A stretch of DNA of 5,953 bases from G039029935 sp039029935 (GTDB taxonomy: Bacteria > Chloroflexota > Anaerolineae > Caldilineales > Caldilineaceae). The stretch covers positions 1 through 5,953 of the forward strand of contig JBCCFC010000881.1 of the NCBI GenBank assembly GCA_039029935.1, given 5' to 3'. This document shows, piece by piece, positions 1-4,756 of the stretch. How positions within the stretch are numbered: the stretch's first letter is position 1; each line of letters begins with the position of its first letter. Below the pieces are notes generated by a model. The model saw nothing but the letters and a program-made list of their open reading frames with translations. It did not search any database and was not told the origin of the DNA. Position numbers and translations under genes: made by a program.

Positions 1-251
1 GTTGACTTACCAACGAGCAAGTTCTTGCCAAAGTTGACAGTCGCATATTTAATCTTGCCATCATCAACATATCGACACCGACCGATAACATGCAGATAGA
101 TATTATCCAGCGTCTGCGGAACTTGTCCGCCTGTAACGGTCACGGTAGCGTGAATGGTATCACCCGGGGTATAGTGGCTGCGGTCTAGTTCGGTTTCGAC
201 TTTGGCGGCACCGATGCCAATGGCGGCAAGTAGTTTTTTCATTGTTGACAT
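1..251 (-). CDS. Spo0M-family (sporulation-control, arrestin-like) protein, C-terminus missing
   Basis: The frame is open from ATG at 251 to the window edge, 83 codons, so only the N-terminal part is present. The start MSTMKKLLAAIGIGAAKVET, followed by YTPGDTIHATVTVTGG and a beta-rich stretch with LDNIYLHVIG, matches the N-terminal pattern of Spo0M proteins (KKLLASVGIGAAKVDT, PGE, GG, DDIYL). Spo0M in Bacillus is a soluble arrestin-like protein that influences sporulation timing; its role in non-sporulating bacteria is not established. Two starts are possible, ATG at 251 and an in-frame ATG at 242. An AGGAG at 265-269 lies 13 nt from the first and 22 nt from the second, so 251 is preferred. 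It reads away from the rest of the window. The family call is confident; a function in this organism cannot be stated. Confidence 0.85.
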   Translation of the reverse strand, partial: MSTMKKLLAAIGIGAAKVETELDRSHYTPGDTIHATVTVTGGQVPQTLDNIYLHVIGRCRYVDDGKIKYATVNFGKNLLVGKS

Positions 252-304
252 AGAGACTGATAAACTCCTATTTTGTTTTTTTGGTTAAAGAATTTTATGT
301 TGAT

Positions 305-387
305 AAAAAAGCTTGTCAGCAACTCAGCATTTCAGCACTTCAGCCCGATAGCTGACCACCTGACAAGCTGATCACCTGACAAGCTGA
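305..387. repeat. Tandem-repeat module A (83 bp, copy 1 of 2)
   Basis: This 83-bp block recurs 104 bp further on (409-491) with a single mismatch (T372 versus C476). It opens with AAAAAAGCTTGTCAGC and ends in two 16-bp units, GCTGACCACCTGACAA at 351-366 and a one-base variant at 367-382. GCTTGTCAG at the left end is the reverse complement of the CTGACAAGC repeated at the right. A minus-strand transcript would read GCTTGTCAG, then CTGACAAGC, then UUUUUU, which is intrinsic-terminator geometry with a choice of upstream arms. It sits about 50 bp upstream of the Spo0M-like gene, on the strand transcribed towards it. Confidence 0.8.
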
Positions 388-407
388 TTTTACACTTTCC
401 TATTCTA

Positions 408-528
408 TAAAAAAGCTTGTCAGCAACTCAGCATTTCAGCACTTCAGCCCGATAGCTGACCACCTGACAAGCTGACCACCTGACAAGCTGACCACCTGAC
501 AAGCTGACAAGCTGACAAGCTGACAAGC
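408..528. repeat. Tandem-repeat module B (expanded copy, 16-bp and 8-bp units)
   Basis: This is the second copy of the 83-bp block, extended to the right. The 16-bp unit GCTGACCACCTGACAA occurs three times in a row (455-470, 471-486, 487-502). It is followed by three copies of the 8-bp unit GCTGACAA (503-526) and a terminal GC. The 8-bp unit looks like the 16-bp unit with its middle 8 bases removed, so the array has changed length by slippage at two scales. As in module A, the left end AAAAAAGCTTGTCAG can pair with every unit to its right and gives a U-tract on the minus strand. Confidence 0.85.
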
Positions 529-821
529 ATAAATTGAAATGATGCTGTTCAGCATCCTGATGAACATTACGTGGAGTGCAACATTTAGTTGCAGTATTCT
601 GAGGCCACTACAGGGGTTTGATAGGTCAACCCCATCCTCGCCTGATTCAAACCTCAATGGATGATACAATCGCCCAACTGCATCTCAACCTCAGAGACCC
701 CTTGCCCCAAACACAATTGGTATCCGGCTGTAGGAACGGTCTGCCGACATTTATTTTTTTGTACATTACGCTCTTGCTCGCATAGCTGCATTTGGATGAG
801 GAGTGCAATGGCAATGGTGTG
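529..821. other. No convincing gene; compact run of short hairpins
   Basis: No reading frame here has a ribosome binding site or recognisable content. Three short stem-loops lie close together. The first is GATGCTG-TT-CAGCATC at 541-556. The second has TGCAAC-ATTTA-GTTGCA at 577-593, enclosed by GTGG/CCAC at 571-574 and 604-607. The third, at about 613-632, pairs GGGGT..TGA with TCAACCCC around a bulge. They could be part of a structured RNA or the end of a small mobile element, but nothing decides this. Two copies of a 14-bp direct repeat (GCAATGGTGTGTTA or -G) lie at 811-838. Confidence 0.4.
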
Positions 822-1097
822 TTAGCAATGGTGTGTTGGCAAAGTTGGGGGAGCAAAAAATGAACGCGGGGGAACTGTTTGATGCTGCTCAATGGGCAGG
901 ATGAGATCATTGAGCCGGGTCAGCGCGCTGAGATTGCACAGCAGAGCTACACCTTTATCCGTCAGCACGAACATGCGGGCAACCGCTTTGTCATTCCCAA
1001 CGACGGATTGAACTCTATCGGCTGGCAGCAGAGACGTTGCTCCCTGATTAACAGTTGGCTCTACAGCGCAATCAAGGGCAAGAAGACCTGATTCGCT
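822..1097 (-). pseudogene. Decayed coding remnant, possible diverged relative of the repeat-encoded domain
   Basis: On the minus strand the frame is open for 91 codons from 1097 to a stop at 822-824, with no plausible start near its beginning. The middle reads like real protein: VEPTVNQGATSLLPADRV, then VARMFVLTDKGVALLCNLSA, then LTRLNDLILPIE. Its right end overlaps the start of repeat copy 1 in a different frame. The order TDxG, then a hydrophobic stretch, then LN(D/E)..(L/V)(I/F)LP(I/L), parallels the repeat-encoded VTDAGSTGEAMVSTTLLNEA and NQVFLPL. This may be a more diverged copy of the same domain, frame-shifted relative to its neighbour. The similarity was judged by eye and is weak; a chance open frame is possible. 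Confidence 0.3.
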
Positions 1098-1313
1098 TCA
1101 TTCAGCAGCGTCGTGGACACCATCGCCTCACCAGCACTGTCAACATCGGTCATCACCGTCACAGCCAAACTCTGTTCGGATGGAATCGCAGTCTTCTGCG
1201 TATCACCGCCACCGATGACAACGGCGTCATTACGGCGTCATTGCGGAACCGCTGCTCTGTCGCCGTCTCTGTGTTGACCAGCATCTCTAGGCCGTAGGCC
1301 CCGCAACGCTCCC
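1061..1313 (-). repeat. ~245-bp degenerate repeat, copy 1 (full, frame-shifted)
   Basis: This is a complete unit, running from CTACAGCGCAATCAA at the left to the CCGCAACGCTCCC end that abuts copy 2. On the minus strand it would encode a domain ending NQVFLPLIAL followed by TAG (1063-1061). It carries an 11-bp tandem duplication of ACGGCGTCATT (1221-1231 and 1232-1242) that breaks the reading frame, so it no longer encodes the domain. Direct head-to-tail junction with copy 2. Confidence 0.85.
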
Positions 1314-1440
1314 CTACCGCGCAATCAACGGCAAGAAGACTTGATTCGCTTCATTCAGCAGCGTCATGGACACCATCGCCTCACCAGCACTGCCAACATC
1401 AATCATCACCGTCACCACCAAGCTCTGTTCAGATGGAATC
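1314..1440 (-). repeat. ~245-bp degenerate repeat, copy 2 (truncated)
   Basis: It begins CTACCGCGCAATCAACGG at 1314 and follows the repeat as far as GATGGAATC at about 1440. After that the sequence becomes unrelated and leads into the toxin-antitoxin promoter region. Read on the minus strand it retains the cleanest terminal sequence of the family, ANQVFLPLIAR and a stop at 1316-1314. That ending resembles the C-terminal motif of many secreted Chloroflexota proteins (known pattern; its use here is inference). Confidence 0.85.
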
Positions 1441-1508
1441 ACTTCCGAGGATTGTCTGTTTTGTTCATGTGATTCTCCGCTGGTACGACTTCGTGAGTTA
1501 AATCTCTC

Positions 1509-1524
1509 TATGACATGCGTCATA
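1509..1524. promoter_or_regulatory. Possible operator (6-bp inverted repeat)
   Basis: TATGAC-ATGC-GTCATA is an inverted repeat with 6-bp arms and a 4-bp centre. It ends 26 bp before the -35 hexamer of the toxin-antitoxin promoter. Such operons are usually autoregulated by the antitoxin, so an operator is expected nearby, but it normally overlaps the promoter. The assignment is tentative. Confidence 0.3.
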
Positions 1525-1550
1525 TAGCATAACATAACACAGCATCAACT

Positions 1551-1579
1551 TTGTCCCTACTTTCCACCTTTGATATAAT
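1551..1579 (+). promoter_or_regulatory. Promoter of the toxin-antitoxin operon, extended -10
   Basis: TTGTCC (1551-1556), a 17-bp spacer and a perfect TATAAT (1574-1579) preceded by TG at the extended -10 position (TGATATAAT). Transcription should begin near 1586, about 50 nt before the antitoxin start. It lies wholly in sequence unique to the module, outside the repeat copies. Confidence 0.8.
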
Positions 1580-1622
1580 CAAACCAATGAACACCTGTTT
1601 GTAACAGGCATAGCAATTGCAC

Positions 1623-1627
1623 AGGAG
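1623..1627 (+). promoter_or_regulatory. Ribosome binding site that selects the antitoxin start
   Basis: AGGAG stands 8 nt before ATG at 1636 but only 2 nt before the in-frame ATG at 1630, so 1636 is the likely start. Confidence 0.75.
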
Positions 1628-1635
1628 ACATGCGT

Positions 1636-1986
1636 ATGACAGCATTAGAAGCCATACAAACCGTTCAATACATGACGGTCAAACAAAAACGCTTTGCCAT
1701 TCTCGAGGCAGAATCGTGGGAAAAGCTACTCTCTTGGCTGGAATCACTAGAAGACTCTCGCATTGTCAAACAAGCCTATCAGGAGCTAGATGCGGCTAAT
1801 GGCGACCGCGAGAAAGCTGACTGGCGGCAGTGGGATGAGCTCAAAACAGAGCTAGAATCAACAATGATGACACCGAAGTTGCCTTTAGACGAGGCTGCAA
1901 AATTGCTTCTTGATGATTATGAAAACGATGAAGAATTAACTGCATTTACTGCGCTTGATGGAGACGACATTCATGAAACGTGGTGA
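1636..1986 (+). CDS. Antitoxin of a PemK/MazF-type toxin-antitoxin pair, Phd/YefM-like
   Basis: 116 residues, acidic. Residues about 20-73 (FAILEAESWEKLLSWLESLE, then a helix ending WRQWDELKTELE) follow the Phd/YefM-type pattern of an 'aVL..e.WE.Ll.wLE.lED' helix and a later W-(D/E)E(V/L)K.EL. The last third (about residues 86-116) contains LLLDDYENDEELTAFTALDG followed by DDIHE, a tail I recall from antitoxins paired with PemK/MazF toxins, where it wraps the toxin (family knowledge). A full Phd N-terminal DNA-binding part is not obvious; the N-terminus is short. It should neutralise the next gene's product and probably represses the operon. The gene overlaps the toxin by 14 bp, which suggests coupled translation. 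The toxin-antitoxin role is well supported by context; the exact antitoxin subfamily is less certain. Confidence 0.85.
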   Translation: MTALEAIQTVQYMTVKQKRFAILEAESWEKLLSWLESLEDSRIVKQAYQELDAANGDREKADWRQWDELKTELESTMMTPKLPLDEAAKLLLDDYENDEELTAFTALDGDDIHETW

Positions 1987-2314
1987 AATCTGGCGCATCA
2001 ACTTGGACCCATCCATCGGTGCTGAAATTCGCAAAACGCGTCCAGCGGTTATTGTCAATGATGATAAAGTGGGTATACTGCCGCTTCGTGTCATTGTGCC
2101 CATCACCGACTGGAAAGATCGTTATGATGTCGCTTCGTGGATTGTTCGTTTGGACCCGATATCAACCAATGGGCTATCGAAAATCTCCGCCGCAGATGCA
2201 TTTCAAGTCCGCTCAGTATCACAAAAGCGATTCATCACCAAACTTGGCACACTTGATTCCGATTCTATGAATGAAATTGGTGAGGCGTTAGCTACCGTAC
2301 TCTCGCTGCCATAG
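1973..2314 (+). CDS. PemK/MazF-family endoribonuclease toxin
   Basis: 113 residues, the usual length for MazF/PemK. The N-terminus MKRGEIWRINLDPSIGAEIR is the standard first strand and loop (RG-(D/E)-I-W...LDP..G.E). It is followed by TRPAVIVNDD (residues 22-31), the central strand VIVPITDW (40-47), and ISAADAFQVRSVSQKRF (71-87), which corresponds to the family's '.s.aq..(t/v)(r)...k.R' segment. Family members cleave mRNA or ribosome-bound RNA at short sequences and stop growth when the antitoxin is degraded; the specificity here cannot be read. ATG 1973 is chosen because GGAG at 1960-1963 lies 9 nt upstream inside the antitoxin gene and the protein then begins exactly at the family's MKRGE start. 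No terminator was seen before repeat copy 3. Confidence 0.95.
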   Translation: MKRGEIWRINLDPSIGAEIRKTRPAVIVNDDKVGILPLRVIVPITDWKDRYDVASWIVRLDPISTNGLSKISAADAFQVRSVSQKRFITKLGTLDSDSMNEIGEALATVLSLP

Positions 2315-2354
2315 CCACATAAGCAACTGCATCCCAAGACTGCTTAACCTCCCT

Positions 2355-2520
2355 CTATCGCGCAATCAAGGGCAAGTAGACCTGATTCGCTTCATTCAGC
2401 AGCGTCGCGGACACCATTGCCTCACCAAGACTGCCAACGTTGGTCATCACCGTCACCGCAAAGCTCTGTTCGGATGGAATCGCAATCGTCTGCGTATCAC
2501 CGCCACCGATGACAACGGCA
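2355..2520 (-). repeat. ~245-bp degenerate repeat, copy 3 (truncated)
   Basis: It begins CTATCGCGCAATCAAGGG and follows the repeat to GATGACAACGGC at about 2519, where it breaks off 29 bp before the xisI stop codon. The preceding bases (about 2332-2354) may be the tail of an earlier unit (compare TCCCGCAACGCTCAACCCTA). On the minus strand a TAG at the position of the conserved Q or F codons (GGGCAAGTAGACC on the plus strand shows the altered bases) indicates decay. Confidence 0.8.
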
Positions 2521-2548
2521 TTTGCGAAACAGGTTATGCAAGTGGAAC

Positions 2549-2893
2549 TTAAGCAACAGCAAAGTCTGTCATGGGGCGTATGCTAGGGTGTTGGAAGGCA
2601 AGGACAATATCATCTTTAGGCAAACCTGCGCTAACCAACTCATTCGCTATGCCATCCTCTGTCCAATCAATTTCAACATAGAATTTACCATTGCGAATAC
2701 GAACATAGAGAGGTGTATTCCATATTCGTTTTGTTTCTTGCCAGCCAATCCGATGAAGAATATAGTGGTCATTTCTCTCATCACATACAAAGACTGTTTC
2801 GTCATCTGGCAACGGATTTAATGATGGTGTGTTTGCGTAACTATTCATGATTTTAATCAATTCTTGTCGATAGCGTTCTATTTTCGTATCCAA
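2549..2893 (-). CDS. xisI: XisI-like protein (fdxN element excision controlling factor family)
   Basis: 114 residues, normal for XisI. The family hallmarks are in order: an N-terminal helix with YRQELIKIM (residues 8-16), DERNDHYILHRIGW (38-51), VEIDWTEDGIANELV (73-87), and the C-terminal LPKDDIVLAFQHPSIRPMTD followed by FAVA (91-114). XisI and XisH were described as factors needed with the XisF recombinase to excise the Anabaena fdxN element. Most genomes carry them as stand-alone pairs whose function is unknown, and no recombinase is visible here. The start is TTG at 2893: AGGAGG at 2901-2906 lies exactly 7 nt upstream and the protein then has the family length. It overlaps the end of xisH by 16 bp, so translation is probably coupled. 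Confidence 0.93.
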   Translation of the reverse strand: MDTKIERYRQELIKIMNSYANTPSLNPLPDDETVFVCDERNDHYILHRIGWQETKRIWNTPLYVRIRNGKFYVEIDWTEDGIANELVSAGLPKDDIVLAFQHPSIRPMTDFAVA

Positions 2894-3300
2894 TCTAGAA
2901 CCTCCTCTGTCTCAATATTGACAATTAGTAATGAAACAGCCAACTCATCAATCAATGTCTGAATCGCTCTACTCTGAAAAACAGTGTTATATGTTAGATG
3001 GCTGATACCCAAAAACAAGTGGCGATCAGGCTCAATCCGCTTGAGGAAAATGCGGTAGACGACAAACTGGCCAAGAGCATCTTCAATGTCTTGCATGGCT
3101 GACGGGCTGAGAAAACTTTTGACCTCAATCGCAACTCTCTCACCAGCACGTTCTGCCACAACAAGTCGATCCTCGGCAGCTAAGTCAACATAAATGTAGG
3201 CATCTTCAAATTGAACCCTCATTTGCTCTTTGATGACCTGCCAACCATCATTTTTGAGGGCATTCCGAACATTATCATGAATTTTATCTTTTGCTGGCAT
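2878..3300 (-). CDS. xisH: XisH-like protein with PD-(D/E)XK nuclease fold signature
   Basis: 140 residues, the usual XisH length. The start MPAKDKIHDNVRNALKNDGW is the typical XisH opening (MPAKD..HD.V..AL..DGW). It is followed by YVDLAAEDRLVVAERAGERV and AIEVKSFLSPSAMQDIEDALGQ up to about residue 78. D39 and E59-V-K61 form a D...ExK arrangement as in PD-(D/E)XK nucleases, and XisH belongs to that fold (family knowledge). Whether it cuts DNA is not known to me. It is the first gene of a two-gene operon with xisI. ATG at 3300 has AGGA at 3305-3308 (4 nt) and at 3311-3314 (10 nt). Orphan XisH/XisI pairs behave like two-component modules scattered in accessory DNA, which fits this setting. Confidence 0.93.
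   Translation of the reverse strand: MPAKDKIHDNVRNALKNDGWQVIKEQMRVQFEDAYIYVDLAAEDRLVVAERAGERVAIEVKSFLSPSAMQDIEDALGQFVVYRIFLKRIEPDRHLFLGISHLTYNTVFQSRAIQTLIDELAVSLLIVNIETEEVLDWIRK
2901..2906 (-). promoter_or_regulatory. Strong ribosome binding site that fixes a TTG start for xisI
   Basis: Minus-strand AGGAGG, 7 nt before TTG 2893-2891, lies inside the xisH coding sequence. There is no ATG or GTG at a comparable position. Confidence 0.85.
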
Positions 3301-3383
3301 GGCTTCCTAATCCTAACAGTTGCTTTTGATATTTCATTACCAGTATAGCTTACAGTAATTGAAGATAACTGACGATGGATTGG

Positions 3384-3411
3384 ATTGTAGCAAATAATGG
3401 TTGAGAATCAA
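3384..3411 (-). promoter_or_regulatory. Promoter of the xisH-xisI operon, extended -10
   Basis: On the minus strand TTGATT (3411-3406), a 16-bp spacer and TACAAT (3389-3384) preceded by TG at the extended position (TGCTACAAT). Transcription would start near 3377, leaving a leader of about 77 nt. The promoter sits about 20 bp outside the edge of repeat copy 4. A second candidate -10, TATACT nearer the gene, lacks a matching -35. Confidence 0.6.
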
Positions 3412-3430
3412 AGTGTGAATTCAATCTATT

Positions 3431-3662
3431 CAACGGCAAGAAGACCTGATTCGCTTCATTCAGCAGCGTCGTGGACACCATCGCCTCACCAGTACTGCCA
3501 GCATCGGTCACCACCGTCACCGCCAAGCCCTGTTCGGATGGAATCGCAATCGTCTGTGTATCACCGCCACCGATGACAACGGCGTCATTGCGGAACCGCT
3601 GCCCTGTCGCTGTCTCTGGGTTGACCAGTATCTCTAGGCCGTCGGTCCCGCAACGCTCAACC
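3431..3662 (-). repeat. ~245-bp degenerate repeat, copy 4 (best-preserved reading frame)
   Basis: Its left end starts at about CAACGGCAAGAAGACC, lacking the first dozen bases of the unit. On the minus strand the whole unit is open: GTDGLEILVNPETATGQRF, then RNDAVVIGGGDTQTIAIPSE, QGLAVTVVTDAGSTGEAMVS, and NEANQVFLPL. Beyond the lost LIAR-stop end the frame runs on into the intergenic sequence before xisH. It shows what the repeat encodes: a small, probably beta-rich domain. With no proper start or ribosome binding site, it is a fossil domain rather than a gene. Confidence 0.85.
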
Positions 3663-3906
3663 CTACCGTGCAATCAACGGCTAGTAGACCTAATTCGCTT
3701 CAATCAACAGCGTCGTGGACACCATCGCCTCACCAGCACTGCCAACATCGGTCATCACTGTAACCGCCAAGCTCTGTTCGGATGGAATCGCAATCGTCTG
3801 CGTATCACCGTCACCGATGACAACGGCGTCATTGTGGAGCTGCTGCTCTGTCGCCGTCTCCGTCTTGACCAGCATTTCTAGGCCGTCGGTCCTGCAATGC
3901 TCACCT
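3663..3906 (-). repeat. ~245-bp degenerate repeat, copy 5 (full)
   Basis: It is a 244-bp unit joined directly to copies 4 and 6. The minus-strand frame encodes the same domain (AVVIGDGDTQTIAIPSEQ, LAVTVMTDVGSAGEAMVS), but two codons of the terminal motif have become stops (ANQVFLPLIAR reads AN*VY*PLIAR). The unit length is not a multiple of three, so consecutive units are not in one frame. Confidence 0.85.
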
Positions 3907-4127
3907 CTACTGCGCAATCAAGCGCAAGAAAACCTGATTCGCTTCATTCAGCAGCATTGTGGACACCATCGCCTCACCAGCACGGCCAGCATCGGTCATC
4001 ACCGTCACCGCCAATCTCTGTTCGGCTGGAATCGTCTGCGTATCACTGCCACCGATGACAACGGCGTCATTATGGAACCGCTACTCTGTCGCCGTCTCTG
4101 TGTTGACCAGCGTCTCTAGGCTTTAGG
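3907..4127 (-). repeat. ~245-bp degenerate repeat, copy 6 (nearly full)
   Basis: It starts CTACTGCGCAATCAAG and follows the unit to about TTTAGGTGG, where similarity ends. A 6-bp in-frame deletion removes GCAATC near 4030. Read on the minus strand it ends NQVFLRLIAQ-stop, and the upstream half contains an internal TAG where copies 4 and 5 have Q. It is decayed. Confidence 0.85.
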
Positions 4128-4194
4128 TGGCACCAACACTATAAATATCATTCAGCACATCGAGTACGGCCAACATAGGTACGGCACATAACAA

Positions 4195-4247
4195 GATTGG
4201 AGCTTTGGGACATATTTAGTGCCTAAATATGTCCCAAAGCTCCAATC
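4195..4247. repeat. Perfect 25-bp inverted repeat with 3-nt loop
   Basis: The arms 4195-4219 and 4223-4247 are exact reverse complements around TGC. The arm begins GATTGGAGCTTTGGGACATA. It lies 38 bp downstream of the 104-residue gene and 67 bp from the end of repeat copy 6. There is no U-tract after the stem on either strand, so it is not a standard intrinsic terminator, although so strong a hairpin could still slow polymerase or protect mRNA 3' ends. It may equally be a small palindromic mobile or recombination remnant. Confidence 0.9.
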
Positions 4248-4284
4248 CAATTATATCTTGATTTTATTATGCTCAATCATGGAT

Positions 4285-4599
4285 TTACTCTGGACCAACA
4301 ATCCATGCAACAAACGAATAATTTTCATATGCCACTACACTTGACATAACACAAGAACTATTTTTTGAACTATTGGAAAAGCCAGCTCCACCACCATCAA
4401 GTTTCCAAATTACAATAGTCATTAGCATCGTATAGTTGACGGCTCCCAACAATCTGCTCTCGAGCTGACTTTGGAATTGAGTTCTTCGTTTAGCTGAGGT
4501 ATCTGCTGTAGTTGCTTGCGCCGCTGCTGATACAAATGCATCCCATTGTCCCTGGGTTAGTTTACCTACTGGTTCACCCGAATTTAATTTATCTGCCAT
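4285..4599 (-). CDS. Uncharacterised 104-residue protein
   Basis: I do not recognise a family. ATG at 4599 is chosen because AAGGAG at 4608-4613 lies 8 nt upstream. Residues 1-50 are hydrophilic and probably helical (VGKLTQGQWDAFVSAAAQAT, then KRRTQFQSQLESRLLG). Residues 51-66 are hydrophobic (AVNYTMLMTIVIW) but short for a membrane span. There follows a Gly-rich turn LDGGGAG (67-73), and a Ser-rich tail with a single Cys (FSNSSKNSSCVMSS, about 74-87) that ends VAWIVGPE. No N-terminal signal peptide is seen. The strong ribosome binding site, a probable promoter and a hairpin downstream make it a credible expressed gene. A leader-plus-core precursor peptide with cleavage after the Gly run is conceivable, but no maturation gene is present. 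It lies next to the PixA-like gene, on the same strand but in a separate transcription unit. Confidence 0.75.
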   Translation of the reverse strand: MADKLNSGEPVGKLTQGQWDAFVSAAAQATTADTSAKRRTQFQSQLESRLLGAVNYTMLMTIVIWKLDGGGAGFSNSSKNSSCVMSSVVAYENYSFVAWIVGPE

Positions 4600-4607
4600 T
4601 ATTTTCA

Positions 4608-4613
4608 CTCCTT
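4608..4613 (-). promoter_or_regulatory. Ribosome binding site of the 104-residue gene
   Basis: Minus-strand AAGGAG, 8 nt before ATG 4599. It overlaps an alternative in-frame GTG at 4608, which is therefore unlikely to be the start. Confidence 0.8.
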
Positions 4614-4726
4614 AATGTAATTTGTTTGATTGATAATGTAACAAACTTACAAAATGATTTGACGCTTTTTATATTTAGCATCTTTAAAAAATTATTTGCC
4701 TACCACCCTCATTGAGTGATAACCTC

Positions 4727-4756
4727 ATTATATCCCCGCCCACCCACCCCTGTCTG
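4727..4756 (-). promoter_or_regulatory. Probable promoter with a G-quadruplex motif filling the spacer
   Basis: On the minus strand CAGACA (4756-4751) is followed by an 18-bp spacer and a perfect TATAAT (4732-4727). The spacer contains GGGGTGGGTGGGCGGGG (4750-4734): four G-runs with single-base loops, among the most stable intramolecular quadruplex patterns known. The -35 match is only partial (GACA), so the promoter depends mainly on the -10. It would give a leader of about 120 nt before the 104-residue gene. Quadruplex folding of this strand could expose or block the promoter; that effect is inference. Confidence 0.55.

Noticed and set aside
436..910. Minus-strand frames across the tandem repeats and hairpin region
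   Set aside because: No ribosome binding site, content follows the repeat units or unstructured sequence, and no family is recognisable.
879..1091. Plus-strand frame of 70 codons
   Set aside because: Runs into repeat copy 1 and has no ribosome binding site; the opposite strand gives a more protein-like reading.
1955..2314. Longer toxin starting at 1955
   Set aside because: The extension MMETTF precedes the family's normal MKRGE start, and the ribosome binding site at 1960-1963 lies inside it.
3350..3673. Minus-strand open frame in copy 4, and the shorter ones in copy 5 (3690-3917) and copy 2 (1314-1535), as genes
   Set aside because: They encode the repeat domain but begin in a neighbouring unit or unrelated DNA, have no ribosome binding site, and lack an intact N-terminus; treated as decayed repeat copies.
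3471..4119. Plus-strand open frames within the repeat copies (also 1055-1297)
   Set aside because: They are antisense shadows of the minus-strand repeat domain: no ribosome binding sites, and the protein-like pattern is on the other strand.
1061..4127. CRISPR array or integron attC sites
   Set aside because: Units are ~245 bp, protein-derived and directly adjoining, with no short repeat-spacer pattern, no cas genes, no integrase and no attC core sites.
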